A DNA stretch of 64,000 bases from Bombella favorum (GCF_014048475.1 NZ_NWUS01000003.1:62001-126000); one strand, 5' to 3'; positions 39,001 through 46,552 are shown, counted from the first letter of the stretch. Notes: generated by a model from the sequence alone, not told the origin. Translations and numbers: made by a program.

Positions 39001-39575
39001 TGATGCAGAGCCACCAGAGATGAAGAGCAAGCCGTATCCATGGCGATGGCCGGCCCTTTTAACCCGAAGACATGGGCAATACGGGCCGCATACATGGTCA
39101 TACCGGCAGAGACTGCGGCAAACTGATCCCGAATTTGCGGCTGCATGAAGGGGCTGCCACACTGGACAAGCTGATCCTGCGTGAAGCTACCTATGAAAAC
39201 GCCCGTTTTGGTCCCCTCGAGCGTGCGCGCAACCACATTTGCATTTTCTATAGCGCGCCACGCCACACCCAGAAGGAGACGCTGCTGGATGTCCATCACC
39301 ATCCCCTCACGGGGAGAAATACCAAAGAACAGCGGCTCGAACTGATGGTCCTCCTGGTGCATGAAGTGACCATATTCCATGGTTGTCTTGCCCGGGGTCT
39401 GGTCGACCGGGTCATAAAACCGTTTACGCCCCCAACGGTATTCCGGAATAGCCACGCAGCCGTCCCGGCGCTCCAACAGGAACCGCCAGAGGGAGTCGCC
39501 ATCCGCCAGTCCAGCCGGCAGAACACAGCCAACGCCAATAATGGCAATTTCATCGGGATTATATGTTTGACTCAT
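33069..39575 (-). CDS. Fully reducing type I polyketide synthase (KS-AT-DH-ER-KR-ACP)
   Basis: A single-module, 2,168-residue synthase from the ATG with AGGA-rich upstream sequence (12 more codons are open to 39611). Domain order: KS (about 9-430; Cys183 in DTACSSS, His in VEAHGTGTPVG and KANLGHMEAA), AT (GHSVGEV near 652; VPYHS at the specificity position), DH (HKVHGMALFP near 950, second motif DGAMH), ER (HAGAGGVGQAA near 1597), KR (GGMGGFG near 1800; YSSFTAEIGNLGQSSYMAAN) and ACP (Ser near 2102 in LGIDSLAGVEL). There is no thioesterase. The layout is that of MAS/HglE-like iterative synthases that elongate fatty acids. With the coupled FAAL it would make a saturated long-chain acyl product. 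Confidence 0.95.
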   Translation of the reverse strand: MSQTYNPDEIAIIGVGCVLPAGLADGDSLWRFLLERRDGCVAIPEYRWGRKRFYDPVDQTPGKTTMEYGHFMHQEDHQFEPLFFGISPREGMVMDIQQRLLLGVAWRAIENANVVARTLEGTKTGVFIGSFTQDQLVQCGSPFMQPQIRDQFAAVSAGMTMYAARIAHVFGLKGPAIAMDTACSSSLVALHQACNSLRLGECDVALAGGVNFMASPQTAMLMTKGHFLAKNGRSKSFAADADGYGRGEGCVILMLKRLKDAMRDGDDIKGVVCSSGVNQDGRTPVLTMPDADAQETLIRDVLHRADVSAQDVVYVEAHGTGTPVGDPIEVKAIAKAIGQYQPEGQKVLIGSVKANLGHMEAAAGAAAVLKTMLCLEHGKVPGQANLKELNPVIPFDEYRVQVAQGEAVALPERDRLYAVVNSFGYGGTNAVALLRRPTEKERTAAQRRTVRDNKLKGVRPAGFMRRVPLLLSTFSEASLGFMAKAYAERLEAGPAERSLWEALCFSAARYGTWFRHRAVILPPQGEEEIIQARDALHALAEGRAHPALFTGKAVVDDAAKPVFLFSGMGPQWWGMGRYLLRKGPVEVRNLAQRCDELFTKLAGWSLQEELLKPESKSRIQETEVAQPAIFLVQICLAAFFTRHGVMPGAIVGHSVGEVAAAYVSGALTLEDAVTVIYHRSRLQATLAGRGTMLAVGMGRSLLEERLEGFKGRLAIAAINSGDSCTVAGPLKDLKVLEADCAKEGVFVRLLKVEVPYHSPEMAAIEKDMLSSLAHISPKTPEVPLYSTVTGKLWGEDERHDAAYWYANAREPVLFHDAMRAMLNDGHAIFLELAAHPVLGTSVTGCAEEGRYEVAVIPSLRRKQDDADGLLRALIRLALAGAEWDWRYVLKPELIERPYYRWEEGGKMWLETEASRRDRLDEQVHPVLGTPSLLESRAWRADIGVVLMEWLMDHKVHGMALFPAAAYVEATLAAHFQLEAKTPAVVEDITISTPLMVQEGQAPVVMWRFDMATRRLVFDSETVAWNGDWQTHGQATVLQAAPWCTISTENKTFDFEALCKGATRFEGAEVYEALAAMGLNYGPAFQTMQYLYRGDGYSVAEIALKDEQVATLEDYHLHPALLDGAMHALIGAFPFEEQKDVYVPASIDRVSYMGQKVSRAYVKVTPTLRTQRKIMADMRLFTPEGELLCEVLGLCCRRVARSGHEASSAARLIYAPNWMSAERQILLSEPQAITLLGEGSGLAAQLADVLKDNGAELTVSSQLDGAELADVLDHEPFLSKQRALVLFPQAGADYQQCLDDMAACVALLQRVPTRNRKRRLPVIIVTRGAYGRDGDAQALQRAFQGLFRGAAAERVLDLAIRYVDVPAEGAEALLDDIAAELVLEDTSEDTVWLRPATKGAEEDAAGEGVERMVQRLVSPPLEPEPQPVPLEEIMGGADDGTIGVRLEGSRSGTLEGVTWQAFAVSEPGPGEVKVRTRMASLNFKDVLKAMSLLPESVTEGTFSGDALGLECVVEVEAVGEGVEDMKPGDLLALVYPDSFTSRRIVKASELAYCALPLSGEELPFSLEQIAGLPLVFVTAYYTLIHLAQLQEGESVLIHAGAGGVGQAAIQIAQLKKAVIYSTAGNPEKRDYLRKQGCAGVWDSRTLEFVDGIREATNGRGVDVVLNSLPGEAMIHSLRLVAPMGRFLEIGKRDIVEHRALELMPFNENLAYFSFDMDRMMPHKKLYGVMDEILLLARQGKFSFPQTRIFPAAEASEAFRYLMSSRHIGKIMLSYEDMSGIKARPLPRVQPGFSRQGSYLITGGMGGFGLKTAEYLLSRGAGVLHLVGRSLPKDPERKHAIATLKKLAESVGGKVVTHRLDVTDRKAVHDLVKKLARDEVPLRGVFHAAGVVDDQLISKVGAANIATVMAPKVLGAQALDEATRGLELDHFVLYSSFTAEIGNLGQSSYMAANSYLNALAENRRQQGLPALAVGWGAIGDVGMLTESDAAGRMFDVAGIKTMTAADSLAYLPVLYGVDRSDVSLVDLNWVQVFGALAWLKNSARFALLQQESHKGGISDSVQLLMNMPENERLDYVLLRLKQQLGSVLQVEPETIEDGARLSELGIDSLAGVELQTAIRSEFGVDVSLVLLARNETIIEMARSLLRQAVVMAQQGGTVALEGVQAAGGEA

Positions 39576-39631
39576 TCCTGTCCTATTTCCTGTATCCGAG
39601 CGTCTCGGCATTTATCCTGCACTATAAAAAA

Positions 39632-41149
39632 TCAGCTCTTCCGGGCGCCAAGCTCGTTCCGGATATAATCTTTCAGCGCCATTTTCAGCCGGTCCCTATC
39701 CACGTGCCCTTCTGATGTCCGTGGTATTGTGGGCACCCATATCATGGTAACGGGCGGCAAGGCGGCATAACGCTTCCGTAACTGAGCCGACAGTGCCTGT
39801 CCGTCAAACGTCTCATGCGAGACAATGGCGGCGTAGAAATGCTCCTGCCCCTGCTCATCCGTCATCACGAAAACGCCAGCGTCACGGATACGCTCTTCGG
39901 TACGCAGGAGGTCCTCCAGCACGCCTAGATCAAATTTGGCACCGCCCATATTGACCAGCTCATCCGTTCGCCCACACAAATAAAGCACGCCTTTATCGGA
40001 CAGGTATCCCCGATCCCCCGGGTAAAACCAGCCGTCTCTAAAACGCTGTGCCGCATCGGAGTTTCCATCAACATAGCCATGCACGACACCACCACCCCGG
40101 ATGCGAATATTACCGACCTTCCCAGCCGGGAGCCTACGCCCTTCAGCATCCACGATATCGACATCCACCCACGGCAGAGGCGCACCAACCTCATCCTCGG
40201 TCTGGCGCAACTCGGCAGGCATCGCTGCAACAAGCCCGCTTTCATCTGTGCCGTAGACGACCTGCACTTGTAGCGTAAAACGTTCCCTCGTTTCCTTCAG
40301 AACCGCATCGGAAAGTTTGCCACCCACAACGCTAAGATAAATGTGGTTCATGGCCCGCCCCTGCGGGGGCAGAGAGCGCAAAAGATGCTCAAGATGAACC
40401 GGGGTCATGACAATCATAAGAGCAGAAGCCTGCATAACCTCCGCCCCAATACTCTGGGCATCACTGCTACGCAGGGTCGTGCCACCCGCAAGGGCAGCCC
40501 CAGTCATAAGGAATCCGCTCAGGGACTGAGGGCCGACCGTACAAAGCAGCTGTGGCTTTCCCACCATCCGGCCGCGGCCTCTGGTATTGCGGAAGAAATA
40601 CTCCACCATGTCATGATAAATGATCCGGTGCAGCTGCCCCTCTACCTCACCGAAGCTAAGTTCCAGCAGGTGCATATCCCGTCCCGTGCCGCTAGCCAGC
40701 GCAGCACGACAAGGCGCAGACCGCTCCACCGGAACAGGAGGATAATAACAGGAGGCATCATCTTCCTCCACCTTGGCAAGGGCACGACTGAACCAGTCTT
40801 CACCCAGCACAAGCCGCCCTTCACCAGGTGCCAGCCCACTCTCCCCATGCAGGATGATAAGGTCTGGCTGCAATATGGCCAGCTCTTCATCCGAAACTTC
40901 CCCGTTGGACAAAGAGGCCGAGGCAAGCCCCAACCGGCCCAGAGCCAGTGTCAGGCACCAGTGCCGCCATGTATCAGGACATTGCACCGCAACACGGCGA
41001 AGGCCCAGGGTTCGCAACCCTTCCAGCTTATGAGCCAGACGGCTAACTGTTGCCTCCAGCAAGGCATAAGACCGCTTACGGGAGAGGCTGCCAAAAGCCA
41101 CCTCGTCACCCATAGTCCGGGCATTATAGGCCACAAACCGATCCAGCAT
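39632..41149 (-). CDS. Divergent acyl-adenylate (ANL) ligase-like protein lacking the usual lysines
   Basis: A 505-residue ANL-superfamily protein. The middle and C-terminal motifs are recognisable: VVYGTDESG for the adenine loop, GWFYPGDRGYLSDKGVLYLCGR for the hinge and aspartate, and VNMGGAKFDLGVLEDLL. However the phosphate-binding loop, normally TSGTTGxPKG, is replaced by LASGTGRDMH without the lysine. The C-terminal catalytic lysine (usually GK) is His in TSEGHVDRDRL. It may be catalytically altered, may work only in the thioester half-reaction, or may be a scaffold. It lies directly upstream of the PKS gene (56 bases from the preferred PKS start). Confidence 0.82.
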   Translation of the reverse strand: MLDRFVAYNARTMGDEVAFGSLSRKRSYALLEATVSRLAHKLEGLRTLGLRRVAVQCPDTWRHWCLTLALGRLGLASASLSNGEVSDEELAILQPDLIILHGESGLAPGEGRLVLGEDWFSRALAKVEEDDASCYYPPVPVERSAPCRAALASGTGRDMHLLELSFGEVEGQLHRIIYHDMVEYFFRNTRGRGRMVGKPQLLCTVGPQSLSGFLMTGAALAGGTTLRSSDAQSIGAEVMQASALMIVMTPVHLEHLLRSLPPQGRAMNHIYLSVVGGKLSDAVLKETRERFTLQVQVVYGTDESGLVAAMPAELRQTEDEVGAPLPWVDVDIVDAEGRRLPAGKVGNIRIRGGGVVHGYVDGNSDAAQRFRDGWFYPGDRGYLSDKGVLYLCGRTDELVNMGGAKFDLGVLEDLLRTEERIRDAGVFVMTDEQGQEHFYAAIVSHETFDGQALSAQLRKRYAALPPVTMIWVPTIPRTSEGHVDRDRLKMALKDYIRNELGARKS

Positions 41150-41236
41150 CGTTATCCCCCCACACGGCCCTGCTAGAAGCCCACCAGCACACTTCCCCGA
41201 CTGGTAACCAGCAGGCCCATATATTAACAGATAACT

Positions 41237-41242
41237 ATTATA
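41237..41242 (-). promoter_or_regulatory. Possible -10 box for the ligase-PKS transcript
   Basis: The minus strand reads TATAAT here, inside an AT-rich 149-base gap between the GT4 gene and the ligase gene. No convincing -35 at 16-18 bases was found, so this is tentative. Confidence 0.25.
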
Positions 41243-41298
41243 TCGTTGATGCGCAGCGAACGCATCCCTGCATCACAGCTTTTTGCCCGCCCAACGAC

Positions 41299-42255
41299 TT
41301 AATCCCAAAGCTGGCTATACACCTGCTGCAACCGCACACTGACCTTATCTGGAGTATAAGGCTGCGCTGCTGCCTGTCCCTGCGCTACCATCTTCCTGAT
41401 AACAGCACTACCGGAGGCACAGCCCTCCAACGCCATTGCCAGGGAGTCCACCATACCTTCCACATCTTCGGGAGAATGCCAGAAACCATTCTGCGAGGTG
41501 GCATAGTCGCTCCCCCCACCACCGTGGCACCCCACAACGAGACACCCCGCCGCCATGGCCTCCAACGCTGTGATGCCAAGGGCCTCCAGCCGTCCCAGCG
41601 ATAGACAAACAGCCGACTCACCCATGAGAGCCGCCACTTCCTCTTCCTTTCTCTCCTGGAGTAGCACCCATGGAACAGAAGAAAACTGCGGGTATTTAAG
41701 TTTCAGCATATCTTGAAGCAGCGTAGCATAACGCGGCAGCCCGCCCTGCTGGGGCCACTTCCATTCAGCACAGACAATCTGAAGTTTCTTCTGCCTTGGC
41801 CTGAACAGATTACCATCCACCACAGGCGGGGTAACCTGAACATTCTCCAGCCCTAGAACACGCTGCAACAAATGCGCCGCCCCTACCCCCGGGGCTAAAA
41901 CCTGCGTCACCCCCAATTCCGCCAATTTTTGGGCTGATGGGCCATATGTGAAGAAATAATAAGGATTCTGGCAGAAAATGACCTTCTTCCCAATCATGGG
42001 CGTGCTGATCATATCCGCATACCATTCCCTCAACACCTCAGGGAAAACGAATATATCCTGCCTCGTGAGGTTAGTGACTGTCTCGCACATCAAAGGGTGC
42101 ATCTCTTTACCCAGCCATGAAGGCACACCCTCTGCCTGAAGAACCTGCACATGAAACCCCGCCTGGCGAAGCAACAAAGCATGACGGTACATTGTCTTGA
42201 TGCCACCCGAGACAAGGTCCCGCGGAAAGCAGTTCAGAAAAATAATGCGCCTCAC
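41299..42255 (-). CDS. GT4-family glycosyltransferase
   Basis: A 318-residue retaining GT-B glycosyltransferase. The N-terminal acceptor domain starts with IIFLNCFPRDLVSGGIKTMY. The C-terminal nucleotide-sugar domain has SLGRLEALGITALEAMAAGC, matching the family E-x7-E signature, then GCHGGGGSDYA. It probably transfers a sugar to the lipid or polyketide product made by the downstream genes. The reading frame starts with GTG at 42255 with only a weak G-rich upstream site. It is the first gene of the cluster, 149 bases upstream of the ligase, and may have a separate promoter. Confidence 0.85.
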   Translation of the reverse strand: MRRIIFLNCFPRDLVSGGIKTMYRHALLLRQAGFHVQVLQAEGVPSWLGKEMHPLMCETVTNLTRQDIFVFPEVLREWYADMISTPMIGKKVIFCQNPYYFFTYGPSAQKLAELGVTQVLAPGVGAAHLLQRVLGLENVQVTPPVVDGNLFRPRQKKLQIVCAEWKWPQQGGLPRYATLLQDMLKLKYPQFSSVPWVLLQERKEEEVAALMGESAVCLSLGRLEALGITALEAMAAGCLVVGCHGGGGSDYATSQNGFWHSPEDVEGMVDSLAMALEGCASGSAVIRKMVAQGQAAAQPYTPDKVSVRLQQVYSQLWD

Positions 42256-42338
42256 CAGCCGATAACCCCCATTTTCCGTTACGCTATACCACTCAAGGCG
42301 ACCACCGAGACGAATGGCATGCGTAAAATTGGCAAAAT

Positions 42339-42395
42339 ACTAATATTAAGTAAACGTAACGACCTATAAAATCGTTTCTCCGCTTTAATATTAGT
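42339..42395. repeat. 11-bp inverted repeat between dsbD-like gene and GT4 gene
   Basis: ACTAATATTAA (42339-42349) and its exact complement TTAATATTAGT (42385-42395) flank 35 bases. The second arm overlaps the stop codon of the dsbD-like gene. The all-AT cores argue against a terminator; an operator pair or promoter region for the GT4/PKS cluster is possible. Confidence 0.4.
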
Positions 42396-44613
42396 CTGTT
42401 TCACTTCCCCGGTTAGGGAACAAAAATTTCAGCACAAGGCCAGGTGTCAAAATCTGCGGCAATATTTGCTCGGTCTCATGGGGGGGATAATACAGATAGA
42501 GGGGAACACCATCACGGCCATGATCCCGCAAAAATGCGGTAATCCGCTCATCGCGGCGGGTCCAGTCCCCTCGCAAAATGGTCACCCCATGCTGCCGGAA
42601 AGCCTGCCGGACAGAAGGAACATCCAACGCCACATGTTCATTAACCATACAGGTCACACACCAAGAGGCGGTCATATCCACAAACACGGCCCGCCCCTCT
42701 GCCCGCAGAGCCGCTAACCGCTCTGCCGAAAAAGGCTCAATGATCGGACCATCCGAGGCCTGCACTCCGGCTCCAACCTTTTCTGCAGTCATGGAGGACA
42801 CGTTAGACGCTTCCTCTCCCGCCATGACACTCCGCCCCAAGCCGGCAAGACAGACCAGCAAGCACAATAGAGCCAGCACACGGCAGACCAACACAGATCG
42901 GAACGCCTGACCAAGAATAGCCCACTGCTGGGCGAGCCCGTACAACCAGCCCCCCAGCCCCAGCAGTACAGCCCCTCCGGCCATCAGCACTACAGCGTCT
43001 CCTCCACGCTGCAGCACAGCAACCCAGAGCAGCCACACACAGCTTGCCAGCAGAGGAAACGCCAGAAGCTGCTTCAGCCGTTCCATCCATGCCCCCGGGC
43101 GAGGAAGACACCGAGCCAACCCCGGTACGAGTGCCAGCACGCAATAAGGTGCCGCCAACCCCAACCCCATAGCCAAAAAGATCAACAGCCCTGCCCATAC
43201 GGGCCCACCCAAGGCGGCGGCAATCGCTACACCCATAAAAGGTGCTGTACAGGGGGTCGCCACGATAACAGCCAACAGACCTGCCAGAAGGTCACTCGCT
43301 GGACCATGCCCAGCGGCCATCTCCCCTGCACGCCCAGCCAGACGCCCCCCTGTGATCTGGAACACCCCCAGCAGGTTGAGTGCCATGACAAATAACAGCC
43401 ACCCAACCCCGACCACAAAAGCCGATGACTGGAACTGAAACCCCCACCCTACAGAGGCTCCTCCATAACGCAGAGCGATCATCAACGCACCGAGAGCCGC
43501 AAAGCATCCCATGATCCCCCCGCTATAAAAGGCCGCACTCCGCCAGCGTGTCCGCCAACTTGCGCCCCCCATATGTGCGAAGGACAGAATCTTCATGGCC
43601 AGTACGGGAAACACGCAAGGCATGAGATTAAGAATGATACCACCCAGAAACGCCGAAAGCAGGCTGCCCCATATAGCCCGCTCCGTTTTACCCCCACCGG
43701 GTGCGGCAGGCTGCTCCACCTGCGCACTCCCAGAAACAGGCACAACCCCTACCTGAAGGGCCGACCGGTTACCTGCACCATCCACAAGCACAACGACACC
43801 AGCCATCGGCTTTTGCCAAAGAGGCGGATGAGCGGCGTAGGAATCTGGCTTCAGCTGCAAGGCTAACTGCCCAGCCTGAACGGAGAGAGCCTGCGGTACA
43901 TTCTGGGCAATCACGCCGCCTTCTTGTGGCATAAACCACGCCTGCCGCACCGTAGCAGGTGAAAGACCAGCACCACGCAAGGTCAGCACACCATCAGGGC
44001 CGATCTGCGCCGTGAAAGGAGACGCTTGAGGCATGGCCGCATCCGCCCGACGGAATAGCTCTGCCTCGGCCGCCTGCGGCACAGGGCCGGAAGAACGGGC
44101 GGGTAATGTGAGCGAAAACTCACCTTTTTCCGGCACGCAGACATCGGCACAAACAAGCCAATCTGCTTTGGCTGTAATCTGCACCTCGCCCGTATCCCGC
44201 CCCTGCACGGGCACCCGCACGGGCAGCACGACATCCCCCTGATAGGCATAGGCCATTAGCCCACCTTCCGAGACACGTTCTGGCACGGGCCATTCCACAC
44301 CGTCCGCTGTCCCGGTCCGGCTACCGCTCACCGTAACATGAATATGCGGAGCCTCACCGGCATCACCGGGATTCTGCCAATATGTATGCCAACCAGACTT
44401 TAGCTGGAGCCTTAGAGCAACACGCAGGCTACCTTTCCCGGGATCATCACCTGTTGGCGTTCCAACTGCATCCACCTCGCTGATGAGCGTCGCTTTAGTA
44501 TGGCTGGTCTCAACCGGCGTACTTTCTGCCGCCCAAGCCGGAGCCGATAATAATATCACCCCGCCCATCAGGGCCAGAACAGCCCCCATTGCCATACCAC
44601 TATACCGCTTCAT
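42391..44613 (-). CDS. DsbD/ScsB-family thiol-disulfide reductase
   Basis: A 740-residue membrane protein that carries electrons from cytoplasmic thioredoxin to periplasmic thiols. A signal peptide (ends near PAWA) precedes an N-terminal domain with the cysteine pair ADWLVCADVCVP. The eight-helix DsbD core has cysteines in NLMPCVFPVLAMK and VATPCTAPFMGVA, and a C-terminal thioredoxin domain has ASWCVTC. The N-domain pair resembles ScsB proteins linked to copper tolerance more than classical DsbD; this fits the copper receptor 15 kb away, but no direct link is shown. The ATG immediately follows the TAG of a 31-codon ORF. Confidence 0.9.
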   Translation of the reverse strand: MKRYSGMAMGAVLALMGGVILLSAPAWAAESTPVETSHTKATLISEVDAVGTPTGDDPGKGSLRVALRLQLKSGWHTYWQNPGDAGEAPHIHVTVSGSRTGTADGVEWPVPERVSEGGLMAYAYQGDVVLPVRVPVQGRDTGEVQITAKADWLVCADVCVPEKGEFSLTLPARSSGPVPQAAEAELFRRADAAMPQASPFTAQIGPDGVLTLRGAGLSPATVRQAWFMPQEGGVIAQNVPQALSVQAGQLALQLKPDSYAAHPPLWQKPMAGVVVLVDGAGNRSALQVGVVPVSGSAQVEQPAAPGGGKTERAIWGSLLSAFLGGIILNLMPCVFPVLAMKILSFAHMGGASWRTRWRSAAFYSGGIMGCFAALGALMIALRYGGASVGWGFQFQSSAFVVGVGWLLFVMALNLLGVFQITGGRLAGRAGEMAAGHGPASDLLAGLLAVIVATPCTAPFMGVAIAAALGGPVWAGLLIFLAMGLGLAAPYCVLALVPGLARCLPRPGAWMERLKQLLAFPLLASCVWLLWVAVLQRGGDAVVLMAGGAVLLGLGGWLYGLAQQWAILGQAFRSVLVCRVLALLCLLVCLAGLGRSVMAGEEASNVSSMTAEKVGAGVQASDGPIIEPFSAERLAALRAEGRAVFVDMTASWCVTCMVNEHVALDVPSVRQAFRQHGVTILRGDWTRRDERITAFLRDHGRDGVPLYLYYPPHETEQILPQILTPGLVLKFLFPNRGSETD

Positions 44614-44709
44614 CTACTCGTCCTTCTGCTTATCCATGCTGGACAGGCCCGCAAACCACAGCTGTGTCCAACGGGCCATAACACCGCCTCCCGCCCGTCT
44701 TAAAGACAT
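44614..44709 (-). CDS. 31-residue ORF coupled to the dsbD-like gene
   Basis: A short open frame encodes MSLRRAGGGVMARW followed by TQLWFAGLSSMDKQKDE. It has an excellent Shine-Dalgarno (GGAGG, 5 bases before the ATG) and its TAG is followed at once by the dsbD ATG. This suggests a translated small protein or a leader peptide coupled to dsbD translation. It resembles neither a signal peptide nor a family I can name. The reading frame might be a regulatory upstream ORF rather than a stable protein. Confidence 0.5.
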   Translation of the reverse strand: MSLRRAGGGVMARWTQLWFAGLSSMDKQKDE

Positions 44710-44759
44710 AATTACCTCCTAGTATCGTCCGCTTCTTTTCTCACAACTTACGCCTAACC

Positions 44760-45398
44760 ATGACCACTCATCCCCCTCCCTCTTATCCCAAAGCCGGCAT
44801 ATGGGCCCGTTTGATAGCCCGTATCATTGATCTTGCCGTCTATGCGTTTTTCCTCTCACTGCCCGTTTATGGCCTTATTCATGGTCTGGAGACATTCTTC
44901 CCCAGCCTGAAGATCATCGGCACACTAACACCTGGCTTCACGCTACCCATCATGAATGCCGCCATTGCCGATCTACTGTTCATCCTTCCCCTCTCCATGG
45001 TGCTGGATGCCCTAATAGGGGCCTATTATGGTAATACATTGGGTAAGTATCTTCTCGGCATCAGGCCCCTGCGCACTAATGGTCGAAAACTCGACCTCTC
45101 TACCTGCTTGAAACGCAATTACCTCATTTATGTCACTTGCTATACAGGAGGCATCTACTTCCTGACGCCCCTAGCAGAAATCATCCACTACATACGGTAC
45201 AGACGCACCGGTACAACGTTCTGGGATCAGGAAGTGGGCACGATGGTTCTAGCTCCTAAGGGGAGCCCGCCCCGCACGGTCATCGTAGCTATTATATGGT
45301 TTTTCGTCTCAATCCCTCTCTCCATGTTGGAGGACAGGCTCTTCCAACATTTCCTGGCCGATACCAACACACCCCCCCGGCCATTAGCAAAGAAATAA
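44760..45398 (+). CDS. RDD-family membrane protein
   Basis: A 212-residue integral membrane protein with the RDD signature: WARLIARIIDLAVYAFFL at the first helix (the second R-D pair), and GNTLGKYLLGIRPL later. Four or five helices are predicted by eye. RDD proteins are widespread, with transport roles proposed for a few; no function is assigned here. It is divergent from the small ORF/dsbD unit across about 50 bases. Confidence 0.82.
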   Translation: MTTHPPPSYPKAGIWARLIARIIDLAVYAFFLSLPVYGLIHGLETFFPSLKIIGTLTPGFTLPIMNAAIADLLFILPLSMVLDALIGAYYGNTLGKYLLGIRPLRTNGRKLDLSTCLKRNYLIYVTCYTGGIYFLTPLAEIIHYIRYRRTGTTFWDQEVGTMVLAPKGSPPRTVIVAIIWFFVSIPLSMLEDRLFQHFLADTNTPPRPLAKK

Positions 45399-45658
45399 CG
45401 GGTATCCGGAACAATTGGTTGATATCTCCCATTTGCGGCACTGGCCCCGCCACGTTCTGGGTTAACTAGTTGTCAGGATCTTTTTGTATCGCTATTAGAA
45501 GATTGACTGGCTCAGTCCTTACAAGGGAAGCTGGCAATAAAGTCCTACTTTTTTCCTGGCCTGGATACAGCGCCTTTAAAGGCTGCTGCCGACCAGATCG
45601 GGATTCTGAAAGTTGGATTAACGCCGGCCAGCCCAAGGAAAATTAATGCAGATCAGTA
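45399..45658. other. Gene-free spacer at the edge of a possible acquired segment
   Basis: About 260 bases with no supported gene, RNA or terminator. Base use differs by eye from flanking core genes. It precedes the LysR/oxidoreductase/ISL3 segment and may contain decayed sequence. Confidence 0.4.
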
Positions 45659-46552
45659 TCATTTACTTCTATTTCCAAATGTCGCTACAGAGAAATCTAG
45701 GAAACTGCGTAGTTTAGGAGTCATCCGGCGGTCTGGAGTATATAAAATATGCAAAGGTGACGCAGGTACAGCATATTGACTAAGTAGTCTCACAAGAGAC
45801 CCATTTCGCAGTGCATCCCCGACCAATTCTAGTGGCTGCAGAATTACACCTAGCCCAGCTATGGCGGCCGCGAGTAACGGGTAACCCTGATTAATCGTCA
45901 ATCTGCTTTTAATTGGTACATCTATTCGTCCTTCAGGACCGTCAAAACTCCAGCTCGAACGACCATCGGAATAGCCAAAGCCGAGGCATTCATGTTGCTG
46001 GAGGTCCCATGGTGTTTTGATGGGGAGCCTCCGCTCCAGATAAAACGGAGCGGCACACAAAACCAGCTGATAGGGCATGAGCGGAATTGCCTTGAGGCCG
46101 CTGTCTTGCAGCACACCGATCCGAAAAACGGCATCGTAACCGTCATCAACCACATCGACCAGTTCGTTCGATAGTGTCAGGTCCAGTGACACCTGGGGGT
46201 ACTTGACCATGTACTCAAGAAGACGTGGGGACAGGGCATGCATGCCAAAGGTGACGGGGGCGTTGATGCGCAAGCGACCGCTGGGTACGCCACGGGCCTC
46301 AGCAGCTAAGCTCTCTACAGCGTACATGTCTGCCAGGATCATCTTCGCGCGTTGGTAAAATGTCCGGCCGAAATCAGTGAGGCTCTGCCGACGTGTCGTT
46401 CGATTCAGCAGAGAGACTCCCAGATGCTGCTCAAGCATTTTTACCTGTTTGCCAACCAGTTGGGGAGACATGTTGAGGTCGTCAGCAGCGGCACTAAACG
46501 AGCCCAGCTCCACTGCTTTGACGAACGTAGCCATCTGAGACAAACGATCCAT
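45659..46552 (-). CDS. LysR-family transcriptional regulator
   Basis: A 297-residue LysR regulator from the preferred start MDRLSQMATFVKAVELGSFS; the open frame extends 16 codons further to 46600, but family N-termini align with the shorter form. The winged HTH spans about residues 5-62 (AAADDLNMSPQLVGKQVKMLE), followed by a two-lobed effector domain. It is divergent from a zinc/quinone-type oxidoreductase across 182 bases and most likely controls it in response to its substrate. Codon use looks less GC-biased at third positions than flanking genes, consistent with acquisition. Confidence 0.88.
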   Translation of the reverse strand: MDRLSQMATFVKAVELGSFSAAADDLNMSPQLVGKQVKMLEQHLGVSLLNRTTRRQSLTDFGRTFYQRAKMILADMYAVESLAAEARGVPSGRLRINAPVTFGMHALSPRLLEYMVKYPQVSLDLTLSNELVDVVDDGYDAVFRIGVLQDSGLKAIPLMPYQLVLCAAPFYLERRLPIKTPWDLQQHECLGFGYSDGRSSWSFDGPEGRIDVPIKSRLTINQGYPLLAAAIAGLGVILQPLELVGDALRNGSLVRLLSQYAVPASPLHILYTPDRRMTPKLRSFLDFSVATFGNRSK

